Shown piece after piece: positions 16,534 through 25,147 of a stretch of 42,071 nucleotides of DNA. The notes under the pieces are model-generated. The model saw nothing but the letters and a program-made list of their open reading frames with translations. It made no database searches and was not told the origin of the DNA. Position numbers and translations under genes: made by a program. Origin of the DNA: Verrucomicrobiales bacterium (GTDB lineage: Bacteria > Verrucomicrobiota > Verrucomicrobiia > Limisphaerales > Palsa-1400); the NCBI GenBank assembly GCA_003138485.1, contig PLGF01000135.1, positions 62,585 to 104,655 of the forward strand, written 5' to 3'. Position 1 is the stretch's first letter. The number at the start of each line of letters is the position of its first letter.

Positions 16534-16944
16534 GATCGGGGAGCAAATCAGGGCGGATCGAATGGAGAGCGAACAAGTTGGCGAACCAGAGACACGCCAG
16601 CAAGTGCGGAGCATTATTTGAATTTCGCTTGCATTCCCCGGCTCTCGTGGTAAAGTGGTTAACTAGGCTCGTATTAGGGGTGATACACGCGCAGAACTTG
16701 AGCAAACAGGCTGTGGCCCGCGGTGGGATTTTCGGCCTTATCAGCGGATTTGCGTGAAGCTATCGGCGGACGTTCAGCGGTTCGGAACCTGTCGGATGAT
16801 CTTTGGTGGTCGTCAGGATTTGGTTTTTGACGCGGCGTGTAAAAAATTTACTTCAAACTATTCCAGACTGGCGGGACGCATTGGGGCGCGGCTGGTCGTT
16901 GAATTCCATAGCGGAGGCCTTTTGCCTGGGCTTCCAACAATTTC
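16534..16944. other. Intergenic region before the initiating transferase
   Basis: About 410 bases without a supported gene. It contains a possible promoter (TTGCAT 16629-16634, 16-base spacer, TAAAGT 16651-16656), a direct repeat TATCRGCGGA at 16739-16748 and 16761-16770, and the palindrome GGTTCGGAACC at 16779-16789. ORFs crossing it have no recognisable protein character. No known riboswitch could be fitted. Confidence 0.4.
16629..16656 (+). promoter_or_regulatory. Weak candidate promoter for the biosynthetic genes
   Basis: TTGCAT and TAAAGT with a 16-base spacer, about 290 bases before the glycosylphosphotransferase start. It would give transcription independent of read-through past the hairpin at 16511-16533. 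Match to consensus is moderate only. Confidence 0.25.
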
Positions 16945-17757
16945 ATGTTCAATACAGACCAACTAACAACCTCGGGAGCGGAGTACGTTCCGGTGGCAGC
17001 CCATTCTCCAGTGGCGGGAGAGATTCCGCCTGGCCGAATCCCGCCGTGGAAGCGCATTCTGGATGTGGCGGGCGTTCTCCTGGCGCTTCCGATTCTGATA
17101 CCGGTGGGAATCGCCCTGGCGGCGATCATCAAGATCGTTTCGCCGGGACCTGCCTTTTTCCGGCAGCAGCGGGTGGGGTATTTGGGGAAACGGTTCATGT
17201 GCGTGAAGTTCCGGACGATGAAAGTCAATTCCGACACGACGGTTCACCAAAATCACTTGAAGGAGTTGATGACGGGCAACGGTCCGACGCGGAAACTGGA
17301 CTGCAAGGGTGATCCGCGGGTCATACCTGGAGGGTTTCTGATGCGGTCGCTGGGAGCGGATGAGTTGCCGCAGGTCATCAATGTGCTGCGGGGCGAGATG
17401 AGCCTGGTTGGCCCGCGGCCCTGCACGCCTTATGAATATGATTTGCTTTCGCTCCGCCACAAGAGGCGGTGTGGGGCGCCGCCCGGTTTGACAGGTTTGT
17501 GGCAGATCAGCGGCAAGAACCGGACGACATTCGAGGAGATGATCAATCTGGACCTGCACTATGTGAAACACAAATCGCTTTGGCTGGACCTGAAGATAAT
17601 CGCCCTCACGCCACTGGCGATCATGGCGCTGGTCTGGGAGATGAGGATTCTCCGCAAAAGCGGCCTCCCGCAGGGGCCGAGTCTGATTAAAAGCCGCCCG
17701 GTTTACGAAGAAAAGCCCGCGTCTCGATTTCCTGGAACGCTACCTGCTCGTGAGTAA
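16945..17757 (+). CDS. Polyprenyl-phosphate sugar-1-phosphate transferase (Bac_transf family)
   Basis: 270 residues. It starts polymer synthesis by moving a sugar-1-phosphate from a nucleotide sugar to undecaprenyl phosphate at the inner membrane. A hydrophobic membrane-entering helix at about residues 36-62 (RILDVAGVLLALPILIPVG) is followed by the catalytic domain with FFRQQRVG, KFRTM, ADELPQVINVLRGEMSLVGP and GLTGLWQISGKN, all family signatures. The acidic-proline motif (DELPQ, about residue 139) is intact. The protein lacks the N-terminal four-helix and CoA-binding-like part of WcaJ-type enzymes, so it is the short PglC/monotopic form with a cytoplasmic tail. Start ATG 16945. 23 bases before the dehydrogenase gene, same operon. 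The sugar cannot be read from the sequence. Confidence 0.9.
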   Translation: MFNTDQLTTSGAEYVPVAAHSPVAGEIPPGRIPPWKRILDVAGVLLALPILIPVGIALAAIIKIVSPGPAFFRQQRVGYLGKRFMCVKFRTMKVNSDTTVHQNHLKELMTGNGPTRKLDCKGDPRVIPGGFLMRSLGADELPQVINVLRGEMSLVGPRPCTPYEYDLLSLRHKRRCGAPPGLTGLWQISGKNRTTFEEMINLDLHYVKHKSLWLDLKIIALTPLAIMALVWEMRILRKSGLPQGPSLIKSRPVYEEKPASRFPGTLPARE

Positions 17758-17780
17758 TTGTTCGCAAATGAGAAAAACAT

Positions 17781-18920
17781 ATGTCTAAACAAATAAGACT
17801 AGGCGTTGTGGGCTGCGGCTACTGGGGGCCGAATCTGGTGCGCAATTTCCGTGCTCTGCCGGAGTGCCAGCTCAAGATGATGTGTGACATCAGCAAAGAC
17901 CGCCTCAAGCATTTGACCTCTCTCTATCCGGAGGTGGAGGCGGAACTCAATTTTGACCACATGCTCAACGGCGTGGGCCTTGACGCCGTGATCGTCGCCA
18001 CCTCTGTCAAACTCCATTTCCCGATGGCCAAGGCCGCCCTCCTTTCGGGCAAACATGTTTTTATCGAGAAGCCGATGGCTTCGTCGTCCGAACAATGCGC
18101 CGAGTTGGTGAGTATCGCCCGGCAAAAGGGCCTGGTGCTGATGATCGGCCATACCTTCCTTTATTCTCCCGCCGTGCGCAAGATCAAGGAGATCGTGGAC
18201 CGCGGCGATTTGGGTGAAATCCGCTATATTTGCGCGCGCCGCCTCAACCTGGGCTTGTTTCAAAAGGACATCAACGTCGCCTGGGATTTGGCGCCGCACG
18301 ACATTTCGATCATTCTTCATCTGCTTGAACAGTTTCCCATCAGCGTCAATTGCCGCGGCAGCGCCCACGTGACGCCCGGGATCGAAGACGTGACGTCGAT
18401 GAGTTTGACATTCAAGAACGACCGCTCGGCCATTATCCACAGCAGTTGGCTGGACCCGCGCAAGGTGCGCGAGATGACCATCGTCGGCAGCAAGCGCATG
18501 ATCGTTTATGATGACGTGGCGTTGCAGGAAAAGATCCGGGTCTTTGACGCCCGGGTGGAGCGTCCGCCGCATTATGACACTTTTGCCGAATTCCATTATG
18601 CCTACCACTACGGCGACACTTATTCCCCGTACATCAAGCAAGAGGAACCGTTGAAAACCGAATGCCAGCATTTCCTGGACTGCATTCAGCACGACAAGGA
18701 ACCGCTGACCAACGGCTCCCAAGGCACGGATTTGGTGCGAATCCTCGAAGCCTCCTCGCAGTCTTTGAAGGCGGGCGGCGGCCAGATTGTCCTGCACCAG
18801 CTTGATGCCGCGCGCTCGCCCGCCAGCCTTGGCGTGGCGCCCTTCGTCCGCGACGTCAAGGAGAAGAACGGCAAGTCCCACGTTCCCGTCGGCGTCATCG
18901 CCGAACCCCACGTCGCCTAG
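17781..18920 (+). CDS. Gfo/Idh/MocA-family dehydrogenase (WlbA/WbpB-like)
   Basis: 379 residues. The Rossmann motif VVGCGYWG is at residues 9-16, the family EKP motif at 96-98 (K97 as catalytic candidate) and DLAPHD with H173. This layout matches UDP-N-acetyl-sugar 3-dehydrogenases such as WlbA/WbpB, which oxidise C3 of a UDP-GlcNAc uronate so that an aminotransferase can add a second amino group. The next two genes (hexapeptide acyltransferase, DegT aminotransferase) are the expected partners. The last 35 residues are a non-conserved tail (KEKNGKSHVPV). Start ATG 17781; 15 bases separate it from the next gene. Substrate assignment rests on context; other sugar dehydrogenases of the family are possible. 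Confidence 0.85.
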   Translation: MSKQIRLGVVGCGYWGPNLVRNFRALPECQLKMMCDISKDRLKHLTSLYPEVEAELNFDHMLNGVGLDAVIVATSVKLHFPMAKAALLSGKHVFIEKPMASSSEQCAELVSIARQKGLVLMIGHTFLYSPAVRKIKEIVDRGDLGEIRYICARRLNLGLFQKDINVAWDLAPHDISIILHLLEQFPISVNCRGSAHVTPGIEDVTSMSLTFKNDRSAIIHSSWLDPRKVREMTIVGSKRMIVYDDVALQEKIRVFDARVERPPHYDTFAEFHYAYHYGDTYSPYIKQEEPLKTECQHFLDCIQHDKEPLTNGSQGTDLVRILEASSQSLKAGGGQIVLHQLDAARSPASLGVAPFVRDVKEKNGKSHVPVGVIAEPHVA

Positions 18921-18935
18921 TCAGGGTCTTGCCTT

Positions 18936-19445
18936 ATGAGACGCATTGATCCTGAGGGGCAGGCTTTTCGCCAAATTGCCCCTGACGTGAAGCTGGGGAC
19001 GGGGGTGCGAATCTTCGGCTTTACCAACCTTTACGGCTGCGAGATCGGCGACGACGTCAAGATTGGCACATTCGTCGAAATCCAAAAAGGCGCCCGCATC
19101 GGCGCTCGCTGCAAAATCTCCAGCCACACCTTTATTTGTGAAGGGGTCGTGCTGGAGGACGAAGTGTTCGTCGGCCACAACGTCACCTTCATCAACGACC
19201 GCTATCCCCGTTCAACGAACGGCGACGGGAAACTTCAGACGGAAGCGGATTGGAAGTGCGTGCCCACGCATGTCAAGACGGGGGCCTCCATCGGTTCGGG
19301 CGCGACGTTGCTGTGCGGGATCACCGTAGGCCCGCGGGCCGTGGTTGGCGCCGGCAGCGTGGTGACGCGGGATGTGCCGGCGGACGCCATTGTCGCTGGA
19401 AACCCGGCCCGGGTGTTGCGCATTGCCAGCCCGGCCGGAAAATGA
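18936..19445 (+). CDS. Hexapeptide-repeat N-acyltransferase (WbpD/WlbB-like)
   Basis: 169 residues made almost entirely of left-handed beta-helix hexads (KIGTFVEIQKGARIGARCKI, then GASIGSGATLLCGITVG). An insertion carries GHNVTFINDRYPR, a signature of the WbpD/WlbB sugar N-acetyltransferases. The C-terminus VVAGNPARVLR is typical of the fold. Likely reaction: acetylation of the 3-amino group made by the neighbouring aminotransferase, using acetyl-CoA, as a trimer in the cytoplasm. It lies between the dehydrogenase and the first aminotransferase with 15-base gaps, so the three form a nucleotide-sugar tailoring unit. Start ATG 18936; no clear Shine-Dalgarno. Confidence 0.85.
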   Translation: MRRIDPEGQAFRQIAPDVKLGTGVRIFGFTNLYGCEIGDDVKIGTFVEIQKGARIGARCKISSHTFICEGVVLEDEVFVGHNVTFINDRYPRSTNGDGKLQTEADWKCVPTHVKTGASIGSGATLLCGITVGPRAVVGAGSVVTRDVPADAIVAGNPARVLRIASPAGK

Positions 19446-19460
19446 AGTGAATAGCAATTT

Positions 19461-20594
19461 ATGAAAGTACCCTTCCTGGACCTCAATGCCCATCACCAGC
19501 CCATTCGCGAGCAATTGGACGCGGCGATTCGCGACGTGATCGACGCCAGCGCGTTTGCGGGCGGCCCGTTCGTGGCCGCGTTCGAGCGCGACTTCGCGCG
19601 CTATTGCGGGTCGAGCCAGGCGATTGGCGTAGGCAGCGGCACCGATGCTCTCTGGCTGAGTCTTCTGGCGCTGAATATCGGCCCGGGAGACGAGGTCATC
19701 ACGGCGCCGAGCACATTCATGGCCACCGCCGAGGCGATCAGCTACTGCGGGGCGCGTCCGAAGTTTGTCGATATCGACGAGCAGACTTACACCCTGGATC
19801 CGGGCCTGCTGGAACGGGCCATTACGCCGCGGACCAAGGCGATCATCCCCGTCCACCTCTTCGGGCAATGCGCCGACATGGAGCCAATCCTGGAAATCGC
19901 CGCCGGACGCGGGATTCCGGTGGTGGAGGACGCGTGCCAGGCGCACGGCGCTCTCTACAAGGGCCGCAAGGCCGGGAGCATGGGAACCACTGGATGTTTC
20001 AGCTTTTATCCCGGCAAAAACCTCGGCGCGCTTGGCGAAGCGGGCGCGGTTACCACGGACGCCGCGGAGTTGGCGGCACAAATCCGGGTCCTGCGCGATC
20101 ACGGCCAGCACAAGAAATATCATCATTCGAAGGTGGGCTGGAACGGCAGAATGGATGGCATCCAAGGGGCCGTTCTGGGAGTCAAACTCAAGCACCTGGA
20201 CGTGGGCAACGCCCGGCGGCACGCGCACGCTCTTCTTTACGACCAACTTCTTGGCGGCTTGGAGGAAGTCATCACGCCGTCGGAGGCGCCGCACAACCGG
20301 CACGTTTATCACGTCTATGCCGTGCGGGTGAAGGACCGCGATCAAGTTCTCCAAGCCATGTCCGACCGCGGCATCTCGTGCGCCATCCATTATCCGATCC
20401 CGGTTCACTTGCAGGAGGCTTACCGGTTTTTGGGCTACGAGCAAGGCTCCTTCCCGGTGGCCGAGCGGTGCGCGGAGGAATTCCTTTCGCTGCCCATGTT
20501 CCCGGAATTGACCAGCGAGCAAATTCACGCCGTGGCGGATGCCCTCAAGTCGTGCCTCAGCGCAAGGAAGCCGTGCGCTAGCTGTGTGAAGTGA
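19461..20594 (+). CDS. DegT/DnrJ/EryC1/StrS PLP-dependent sugar aminotransferase (first)
   Basis: 377 residues. Family signatures in order: VPFLDLNAHH at the N-terminus, GVGSGTDALWLSL, GDEVITAPSTFMATAEAI, VVEDACQAHGA, and CFSFYPGKNLGALGEAG with the PLP lysine at K186. The C-terminal half has GWNGRMDGIQGAVLGVKLKHL and IHYPIPVHLQEAY. It fits the branch that aminates keto-sugars on nucleotide carriers (EryC1/FdtB-like). It directly follows the acyltransferase and may aminate the 3-keto product of the dehydrogenase. However, a second aminotransferase at 24031-25116 looks closer to WbpE, so which one serves that step is open. Its stop overlaps the FemAB start by one base. Confidence 0.9.
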   Translation: MKVPFLDLNAHHQPIREQLDAAIRDVIDASAFAGGPFVAAFERDFARYCGSSQAIGVGSGTDALWLSLLALNIGPGDEVITAPSTFMATAEAISYCGARPKFVDIDEQTYTLDPGLLERAITPRTKAIIPVHLFGQCADMEPILEIAAGRGIPVVEDACQAHGALYKGRKAGSMGTTGCFSFYPGKNLGALGEAGAVTTDAAELAAQIRVLRDHGQHKKYHHSKVGWNGRMDGIQGAVLGVKLKHLDVGNARRHAHALLYDQLLGGLEEVITPSEAPHNRHVYHVYAVRVKDRDQVLQAMSDRGISCAIHYPIPVHLQEAYRFLGYEQGSFPVAERCAEEFLSLPMFPELTSEQIHAVADALKSCLSARKPCASCVK

Positions 20595-21679
20595 TGTCAG
20601 TCGCCGCGCCAGCAGAGGAACGCGTTTCGGACAAGACCGATGACGCCGGCCCCACGACGGTCAATCCGCTACAGCGCCCGGACTGGGACTCGCTTCTGGC
20701 GGCGCATCCGCAAAGCACGATTTTCCACGAGTCAGCCTGGGCGCGGGTGTTGGGCGAAACTTACGGCCACCAACCGCTGTACGTGGTCCAATTTGACGGG
20801 AATCGCCTGGCCGGGCTGCTGCCCGTCATGGAAGTGTCAAGCCCGCTGACAGGCCGCCGCGGGGTTTCACTGCCCTTTACGGATTCCTGCCCGGCGCTCC
20901 ACGCGCAAGGCTCTGAGGGCCGGGCACTCTACCAGGAGGCCCTGGCTACGGGCCGAAGGCGCCGCTGGAAGTACCTGGAATGCCGCGGCACGGATGCGGC
21001 CTGGGAAGGTTCCTCGCCGTCGCTCACCTTTTACAGCCATGTGATTGATCTTCAGCCCGGCCCGGACAGGCTTTTCAATGGGTTCGACGGATCCGTCCGC
21101 CGGGGAGTTCGCAAGGCCCAGGAGGCCGGGTTGCGGGTGGATTTTGACACGGGGATGGAAGCGATGCGGACTTTTTTCGCGCTGCATTGCCTGACGCGGC
21201 GCGGGCACGGCCTGCCGCCGCAGCCCTGGCGGTTTTTCCAGAGCATTCAAAAGCACTTGCTGGGATCGGGACGGGGATTCATCGCCACCGCGCGGTTGGG
21301 GGAAAAGCCGCTGGCCGCGGCGGTTTTTTTTTGGCACGGTCGCCAGGCGATCTATAAGTACGGGGCTTCCGATTACCGGTTCCAACAATTGCGGCCCAAC
21401 AATTTGCTGATGTGGTCGGCTGTGCGGCACTGCGCCGAGCGGGGGCTGCATTCTTTGAGCTTGGGCCGGACTTCGTTGTCGAACCAGGGATTGCGCCGTT
21501 TCAAGCTGGGGCTCGGCTCGGTGGAAGAGAAGGCGCAGTACGCCAAATATGACTTTGCCTCCAAACAATTTGTCACGGACGTGGACCGGGTCGAAGGATG
21601 GTTCAACCGTGTGTTTGCCCGTATGCCCTTGCCCATGCTGCGTCTGGCTGGCGCGATGCTTTATCCGCATCTCTCTTGA
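20594..21679 (+). CDS. FemAB-like acyltransferase, EPS/PEP-CTERM associated
   Basis: 361 residues, GNAT-like double fold of the FemAB family. N-terminal part: STIFHESAWARVLGETYGH, GRRGVSLPFTDSCP. C-terminal part: FNGFDGSVRRGVRKAQEAGL (the FemAB N-R-x-x-R-K-A-like motif), GAAVFFW-type strand AAAVFFWHG, YKYGASD, RPNNLLMWSAVRHCAERG and LRRFKLGLGS. Relatives of this kind are typical members of exosortase/PEP-CTERM EPS loci (XrtA-associated FemAB). They are expected to transfer an acyl or aminoacyl group, with an unknown acceptor. ATG 20594 overlaps the preceding stop (TGATG), so translation is coupled; a GTG one codon earlier is less likely. Two PEP-CTERM substrates are encoded 6 kb upstream. Confidence 0.8.
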   Translation: MSVAAPAEERVSDKTDDAGPTTVNPLQRPDWDSLLAAHPQSTIFHESAWARVLGETYGHQPLYVVQFDGNRLAGLLPVMEVSSPLTGRRGVSLPFTDSCPALHAQGSEGRALYQEALATGRRRRWKYLECRGTDAAWEGSSPSLTFYSHVIDLQPGPDRLFNGFDGSVRRGVRKAQEAGLRVDFDTGMEAMRTFFALHCLTRRGHGLPPQPWRFFQSIQKHLLGSGRGFIATARLGEKPLAAAVFFWHGRQAIYKYGASDYRFQQLRPNNLLMWSAVRHCAERGLHSLSLGRTSLSNQGLRRFKLGLGSVEEKAQYAKYDFASKQFVTDVDRVEGWFNRVFARMPLPMLRLAGAMLYPHLS

Positions 21680-21699
21680 TCTGAAATCGTGAGTTTTAT

Positions 21700-23994
21700 A
21701 TGTCTATGAATCCAAAACAAAACAGTCCGCCGCCTCCTTCTGGTCTGGCAATGCGGGACATTTTCTATATCCTTTTCCGGCACAAGTGGATGATTGCGAT
21801 CATCTCACTGCTGGCGATCGCCACGGCGGTCACGGTCAACCTCACGTGGCCGGTGCTGTACCAAACCGAGGCGAAACTTCTCATTAAATGGGTGACGAAC
21901 TCCCACGCGCCGGACCAAACAATGCAAAACTCGCAATTGATGAGCAGCCCGGACGACCGGTCGGGACCGAACATCATCAATTCCGAAGTGGCGATTCTGA
22001 CCAGCGAGGATGTCGTCGCGCAGGCGGTGGACGTCATCGGTCCTTCCAATTTGCTGGCCCGGGCGGGCGGCGGCTCCAACCGCGTGGAGGCGATCTCGTA
22101 CGCCATGACCCACCTGACCAACGAAGTGCCCAAACAAAGCGATGTCATTATCGTCAGCTTCAAGCATCCCGACCCGGCGATGGCGCAGCAGTTCCTGTCC
22201 CAGATGATCAGCGCCTACCTGAAGAAGCACTCCGAAATCCACCGCCCCGAAATCAGCGATTACCTCCGGGGACAAATTGACACATGCAAAGGAAAGCTCA
22301 ATGAGACGGATAAGGAGTTGCGCTCGGTCAAGCAGGCCGCGGGCATCATATCGCTGGACGACAGCAGGAAGCAGGCTGGCGACGAAACCGGAAGACTGGA
22401 AAGGGAGATTCGCGAAACGCAGGCGGATATGGCGGCGGAGCAAGCCATCATCGAGGGCCGGCAGAAGGTGCTCTCCCTTTCGACGCCCCTACAGAGCGGT
22501 GCCAATGTTGGGACCAATGCGCCGGCTTCCAGCAACCAGCCGCCGCCGGTTGCCGCCTCCGTCGTCGCGGAATACCAGCGGCTTAACGCCATGCTTGTCA
22601 GTTTGCGCGCCAAGGAACAGGAGCTTCTGGGCAGCTACACAACCAATAACCCTCATGTCCAATTCACGCAGACTCAGATCGCCAACACAGAGGCCAAATG
22701 CAGGCAGATGGAGGAGCAAAACCCCGCCTTGCTGGCTGTCAAACCGATGCCTGCCCCAGCGGCGGCGGCTGGTCCCGCGGGACCGGACCCCAAAACCCTG
22801 CTGAATGAGGAAATACTCAAGCAAGGAGCTTTGACATTGAAATTCCAGGTGCTCACCAACCAGTTGGCCCAGGAAAATGCCAAGTCAGCCAGCATCAGCG
22901 GGTCGGAGGGGCAGATCATTGAATTGCAGCGAAACCGCGATCTGTACGAACGGCAACTGGAATTCTATCAGACAAAGTTGGATGCCGCGGGCGCGGAACA
23001 GGCCATCGGTCCGGGCAATTCCAATGTCGCCCTGGCCGAACAACCCACCATCGCCTTTCGCAACGCCGGGAAATTGATGAAAGCCTGCATTGGCATCCTT
23101 GTTGGCGGACTGGCCCTCGCCTTGGCGCTGCCCTTTGTTATTGAATTATATCTCGACCAATCCCTCAAGCGCGTTTCCGAAATTCAGACCAAGCTCGGCG
23201 TCCCCTCTTTCATCACCCTTCCCAGGCTCAATGGCAACGCCAGACAACGCCTCAACGGCGCCGTGAAAGTCCCCCTGTTGACCGCGGGCGCCGCCGCCGC
23301 CGGCGCCGGCGAGCCGTCTGCGGTTGGGCCGTTGGCTCCGCCGGCCGGCGGTGAGATTGCGCCCTGGGATGATCAGCATGCCCTGCGTCCGTTCTTTGAA
23401 ACTTTGCGCGACCGTCTGATGACTTACTTTGAGATGATCAATTTGACTCATAAGCCCAAGCTGGTCGCCATCACCAGTTGCGGCCACCATGCCGGCGTCA
23501 CCACCACGGCGGCGGGCCTGGCCTCCTCGCTCTCAGAAACGGGCGACGGCAACGTCTTGCTGGTCGATATGAACGTGCGCGACGGCGAAGCGCACCACTT
23601 CTACAAAGGCAAACTCACCTGCCCGCTGGAGGAAGTGCTTGAAAAACGCGACGACGCCCTGGTGCATGGAAACCTCTACATCGCCAAGGACGGCGACCCC
23701 AACGACAAACTGCCGCGCGTCCTGCCCAAGCGCTTCAGCCACCTGGTGCCCAAGATGCGGGCCAGCGATTACGACTACATTATTTTTGACATGCCGCCCA
23801 TCAGCCAGATCAGCATCACTCCGCGCCTGGCCCGGTTCATGGATATGGTCCTGCTCGTCGTTGAATCGGGCAAGACGGACAGCGACACGGCCAGGCGGGC
23901 GACCGCGCTCTTGACGGAATCCAAGACCAATGTCGGCGTCGTGCTCAACAAGAGCAGGGAGTACTTGCCCCGCAGCCTCCAACAGGACATCTAG
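21700..23994 (+). CDS. Wzz-type polysaccharide co-polymerase with degenerate BY-kinase domain
   Basis: 764 residues. A Wzz domain has its first membrane helix at about 27-50 (HKWMIAIISLLAIATAV), a long coiled-coil periplasmic part (about 180-430) and a second helix near 465-485 (ILVGGLALALALPFVIELYL). From about 565 comes a cytoplasmic P-loop domain of the bacterial tyrosine-kinase class. Its Walker A reads SCGHHAGVTTTAA (593-605): the lysine before T-T is valine (V600). Walker A' (LLVDMN, D623) and Walker B (IIFDMPP, D697) are present. The C-terminus has one Tyr (REYLPRSLQQDI) instead of a Tyr cluster. So it probably controls chain length and assembly, while ATP-dependent autophosphorylation may be lost. 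Start ATG 21700, same operon. Confidence 0.85.
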   Translation: MSMNPKQNSPPPPSGLAMRDIFYILFRHKWMIAIISLLAIATAVTVNLTWPVLYQTEAKLLIKWVTNSHAPDQTMQNSQLMSSPDDRSGPNIINSEVAILTSEDVVAQAVDVIGPSNLLARAGGGSNRVEAISYAMTHLTNEVPKQSDVIIVSFKHPDPAMAQQFLSQMISAYLKKHSEIHRPEISDYLRGQIDTCKGKLNETDKELRSVKQAAGIISLDDSRKQAGDETGRLEREIRETQADMAAEQAIIEGRQKVLSLSTPLQSGANVGTNAPASSNQPPPVAASVVAEYQRLNAMLVSLRAKEQELLGSYTTNNPHVQFTQTQIANTEAKCRQMEEQNPALLAVKPMPAPAAAAGPAGPDPKTLLNEEILKQGALTLKFQVLTNQLAQENAKSASISGSEGQIIELQRNRDLYERQLEFYQTKLDAAGAEQAIGPGNSNVALAEQPTIAFRNAGKLMKACIGILVGGLALALALPFVIELYLDQSLKRVSEIQTKLGVPSFITLPRLNGNARQRLNGAVKVPLLTAGAAAAGAGEPSAVGPLAPPAGGEIAPWDDQHALRPFFETLRDRLMTYFEMINLTHKPKLVAITSCGHHAGVTTTAAGLASSLSETGDGNVLLVDMNVRDGEAHHFYKGKLTCPLEEVLEKRDDALVHGNLYIAKDGDPNDKLPRVLPKRFSHLVPKMRASDYDYIIFDMPPISQISITPRLARFMDMVLLVVESGKTDSDTARRATALLTESKTNVGVVLNKSREYLPRSLQQDI

Positions 23995-24030
23995 TTTGAT
24001 CTGGACAGCAATTGTAGTCTTGATTCTGGC

Positions 24031-25116
24031 ATGCAATTCATCGACCTGAAAGAACAGTACCAGCGTTACAAGACGGAAATTGACGGCCGGATGCAGGCCG
24101 TCCTGGCCCATGGCCAATACGTGATGGGGCCTGAAGTGGCCGAATTGGAGGAAGCTCTGGCGAAATACGTTGGAGTCAAACATTGCATCACCGGCTCCAG
24201 CGGCACGCATACCCTGGAGATCGCGTTGCGCGCACTGGGCATCGGGCCTGGCGACGAGGTGATCACTGTTCCGTTCACCTGGATCAGCACGGCCGAGGCG
24301 ATCGCTCTGGTTGGCGCGCGGCCTGTCTTTGTTGATATTGACCCGGAAACCTTCAACATCAACATTGACCTTCTGCCCGCTGCCATCACCCCCCGCACCA
24401 AGGCGATCTTGCCCGTCAGTTTGTTTGGCCAGATGCCCGATTACGACCCGATTAACGCGCTGGCGGCGCAACATGGGTTGCCGGTCATCGAAGACGCCGC
24501 CCAAAGTTTCGGCGCCCAACAGCGCGGACGCAAGAGCGGAGGCGTCACCTTCATTGGCAGCACCAGTTTTTTCCCGGCCAAGCCGCTGGGATGTTACGGG
24601 GACGGCGGCGCTTTGTTCGCCAACGATGATGAAATTGCGGGGAAAATGAGGGCCATCCGCACTCATGGCGGCGTCCAACGCCATCATCATCCGTTGTTGG
24701 GCACCAACGGGCGCTTCGACACCATCCAGGCGGCCGTCCTTCTGGCCAAACTGCCGCATTTCGATTGGGAAATCAAAGAGCGGGGGAGGATCGGGGCGCG
24801 CTATTCGGCCGCTTTGAAGGGCAACTGCGCCGTTCCGGCGGTGGCCCCGGGCAACACCCACGTCTATGCCCAGTACACCATCCGCATCCCTGAGCGCGAC
24901 AAGGTGGCCGCGCGTCTCAAGGCGCGGGGCATTCCGACGGCGGTCTATTATCCCAAATGCCTCCACGAGCAGCCCGTCTTTTCCAAGCTCGGATATAACT
25001 TGGGCGACTTTCCGGTATCTGAAAAAGCGTCGCGCGAAGTTCTCAGCCTGCCCATGCACCCGTTCCTGACGGAAGCGGACCAGGATCGCATTATTGACGC
25101 CGTCCTGGCTTCGTAG
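24031..25116 (+). CDS. wbpE: WbpE-like PLP-dependent sugar aminotransferase (second)
   Basis: 361 residues, DegT/DnrJ/EryC1/StrS family. As I recall Pseudomonas WbpE, the resemblance runs over the full length: QFIDLKEQ, HGQYVMGPEV, GDEVITVPFTWISTAEAIAL, PVIEDAAQSFGA, SFFPAKPLGCYGDGGA (PLP lysine K184), VYAQYTIRI, PTAVYYPKCLHEQP and SLPMHPFLTE. WbpE aminates UDP-2-acetamido-3-keto-uronic acid and works with the WbpB dehydrogenase and WbpD acetyltransferase; homologs of both lie at 17781-19445. The 6-dehydrogenase WbpA needed before them is not in the window. Start ATG 24031, 36 bases after the co-polymerase gene. The symbol reflects family resemblance only. Confidence 0.85.
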   Translation: MQFIDLKEQYQRYKTEIDGRMQAVLAHGQYVMGPEVAELEEALAKYVGVKHCITGSSGTHTLEIALRALGIGPGDEVITVPFTWISTAEAIALVGARPVFVDIDPETFNINIDLLPAAITPRTKAILPVSLFGQMPDYDPINALAAQHGLPVIEDAAQSFGAQQRGRKSGGVTFIGSTSFFPAKPLGCYGDGGALFANDDEIAGKMRAIRTHGGVQRHHHPLLGTNGRFDTIQAAVLLAKLPHFDWEIKERGRIGARYSAALKGNCAVPAVAPGNTHVYAQYTIRIPERDKVAARLKARGIPTAVYYPKCLHEQPVFSKLGYNLGDFPVSEKASREVLSLPMHPFLTEADQDRIIDAVLAS

Positions 25117-25147
25117 GCACATCTGCCGGCTGCTTCCTTTCGTCTCC

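Noticed and set aside
16640-16700. tRNA-like stretch (GTGGTAAAGTGGTTAACTA)
   Set aside because: No acceptor stem, anticodon arm or T-arm can be drawn around it.
16680-16950. Possible c-di-GMP (GEMM) riboswitch before the initiating transferase
   Set aside because: Short pieces resemble GEMM parts (ACGCGCAG...GCAAAC, GGGACGCA), but they are about 180 bases apart, out of order with the required stems, and the GAAA-loop/receptor pair is missing.
19212-20528. Long minus-strand open frame (438 codons) opposite the first aminotransferase
   Set aside because: Antisense shadow of a GC-rich gene: Arg/His-rich composition and no recognisable motif. The same holds for long minus frames at 23533-25158, 25616-27148 and 17799-18911.
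25094-25147. TTG start for the deacetylase-GT4 fusion
   Set aside because: It would overlap the aminotransferase gene by 23 bases with a rare start codon; ATG 25148 lies 31 bases after that gene.
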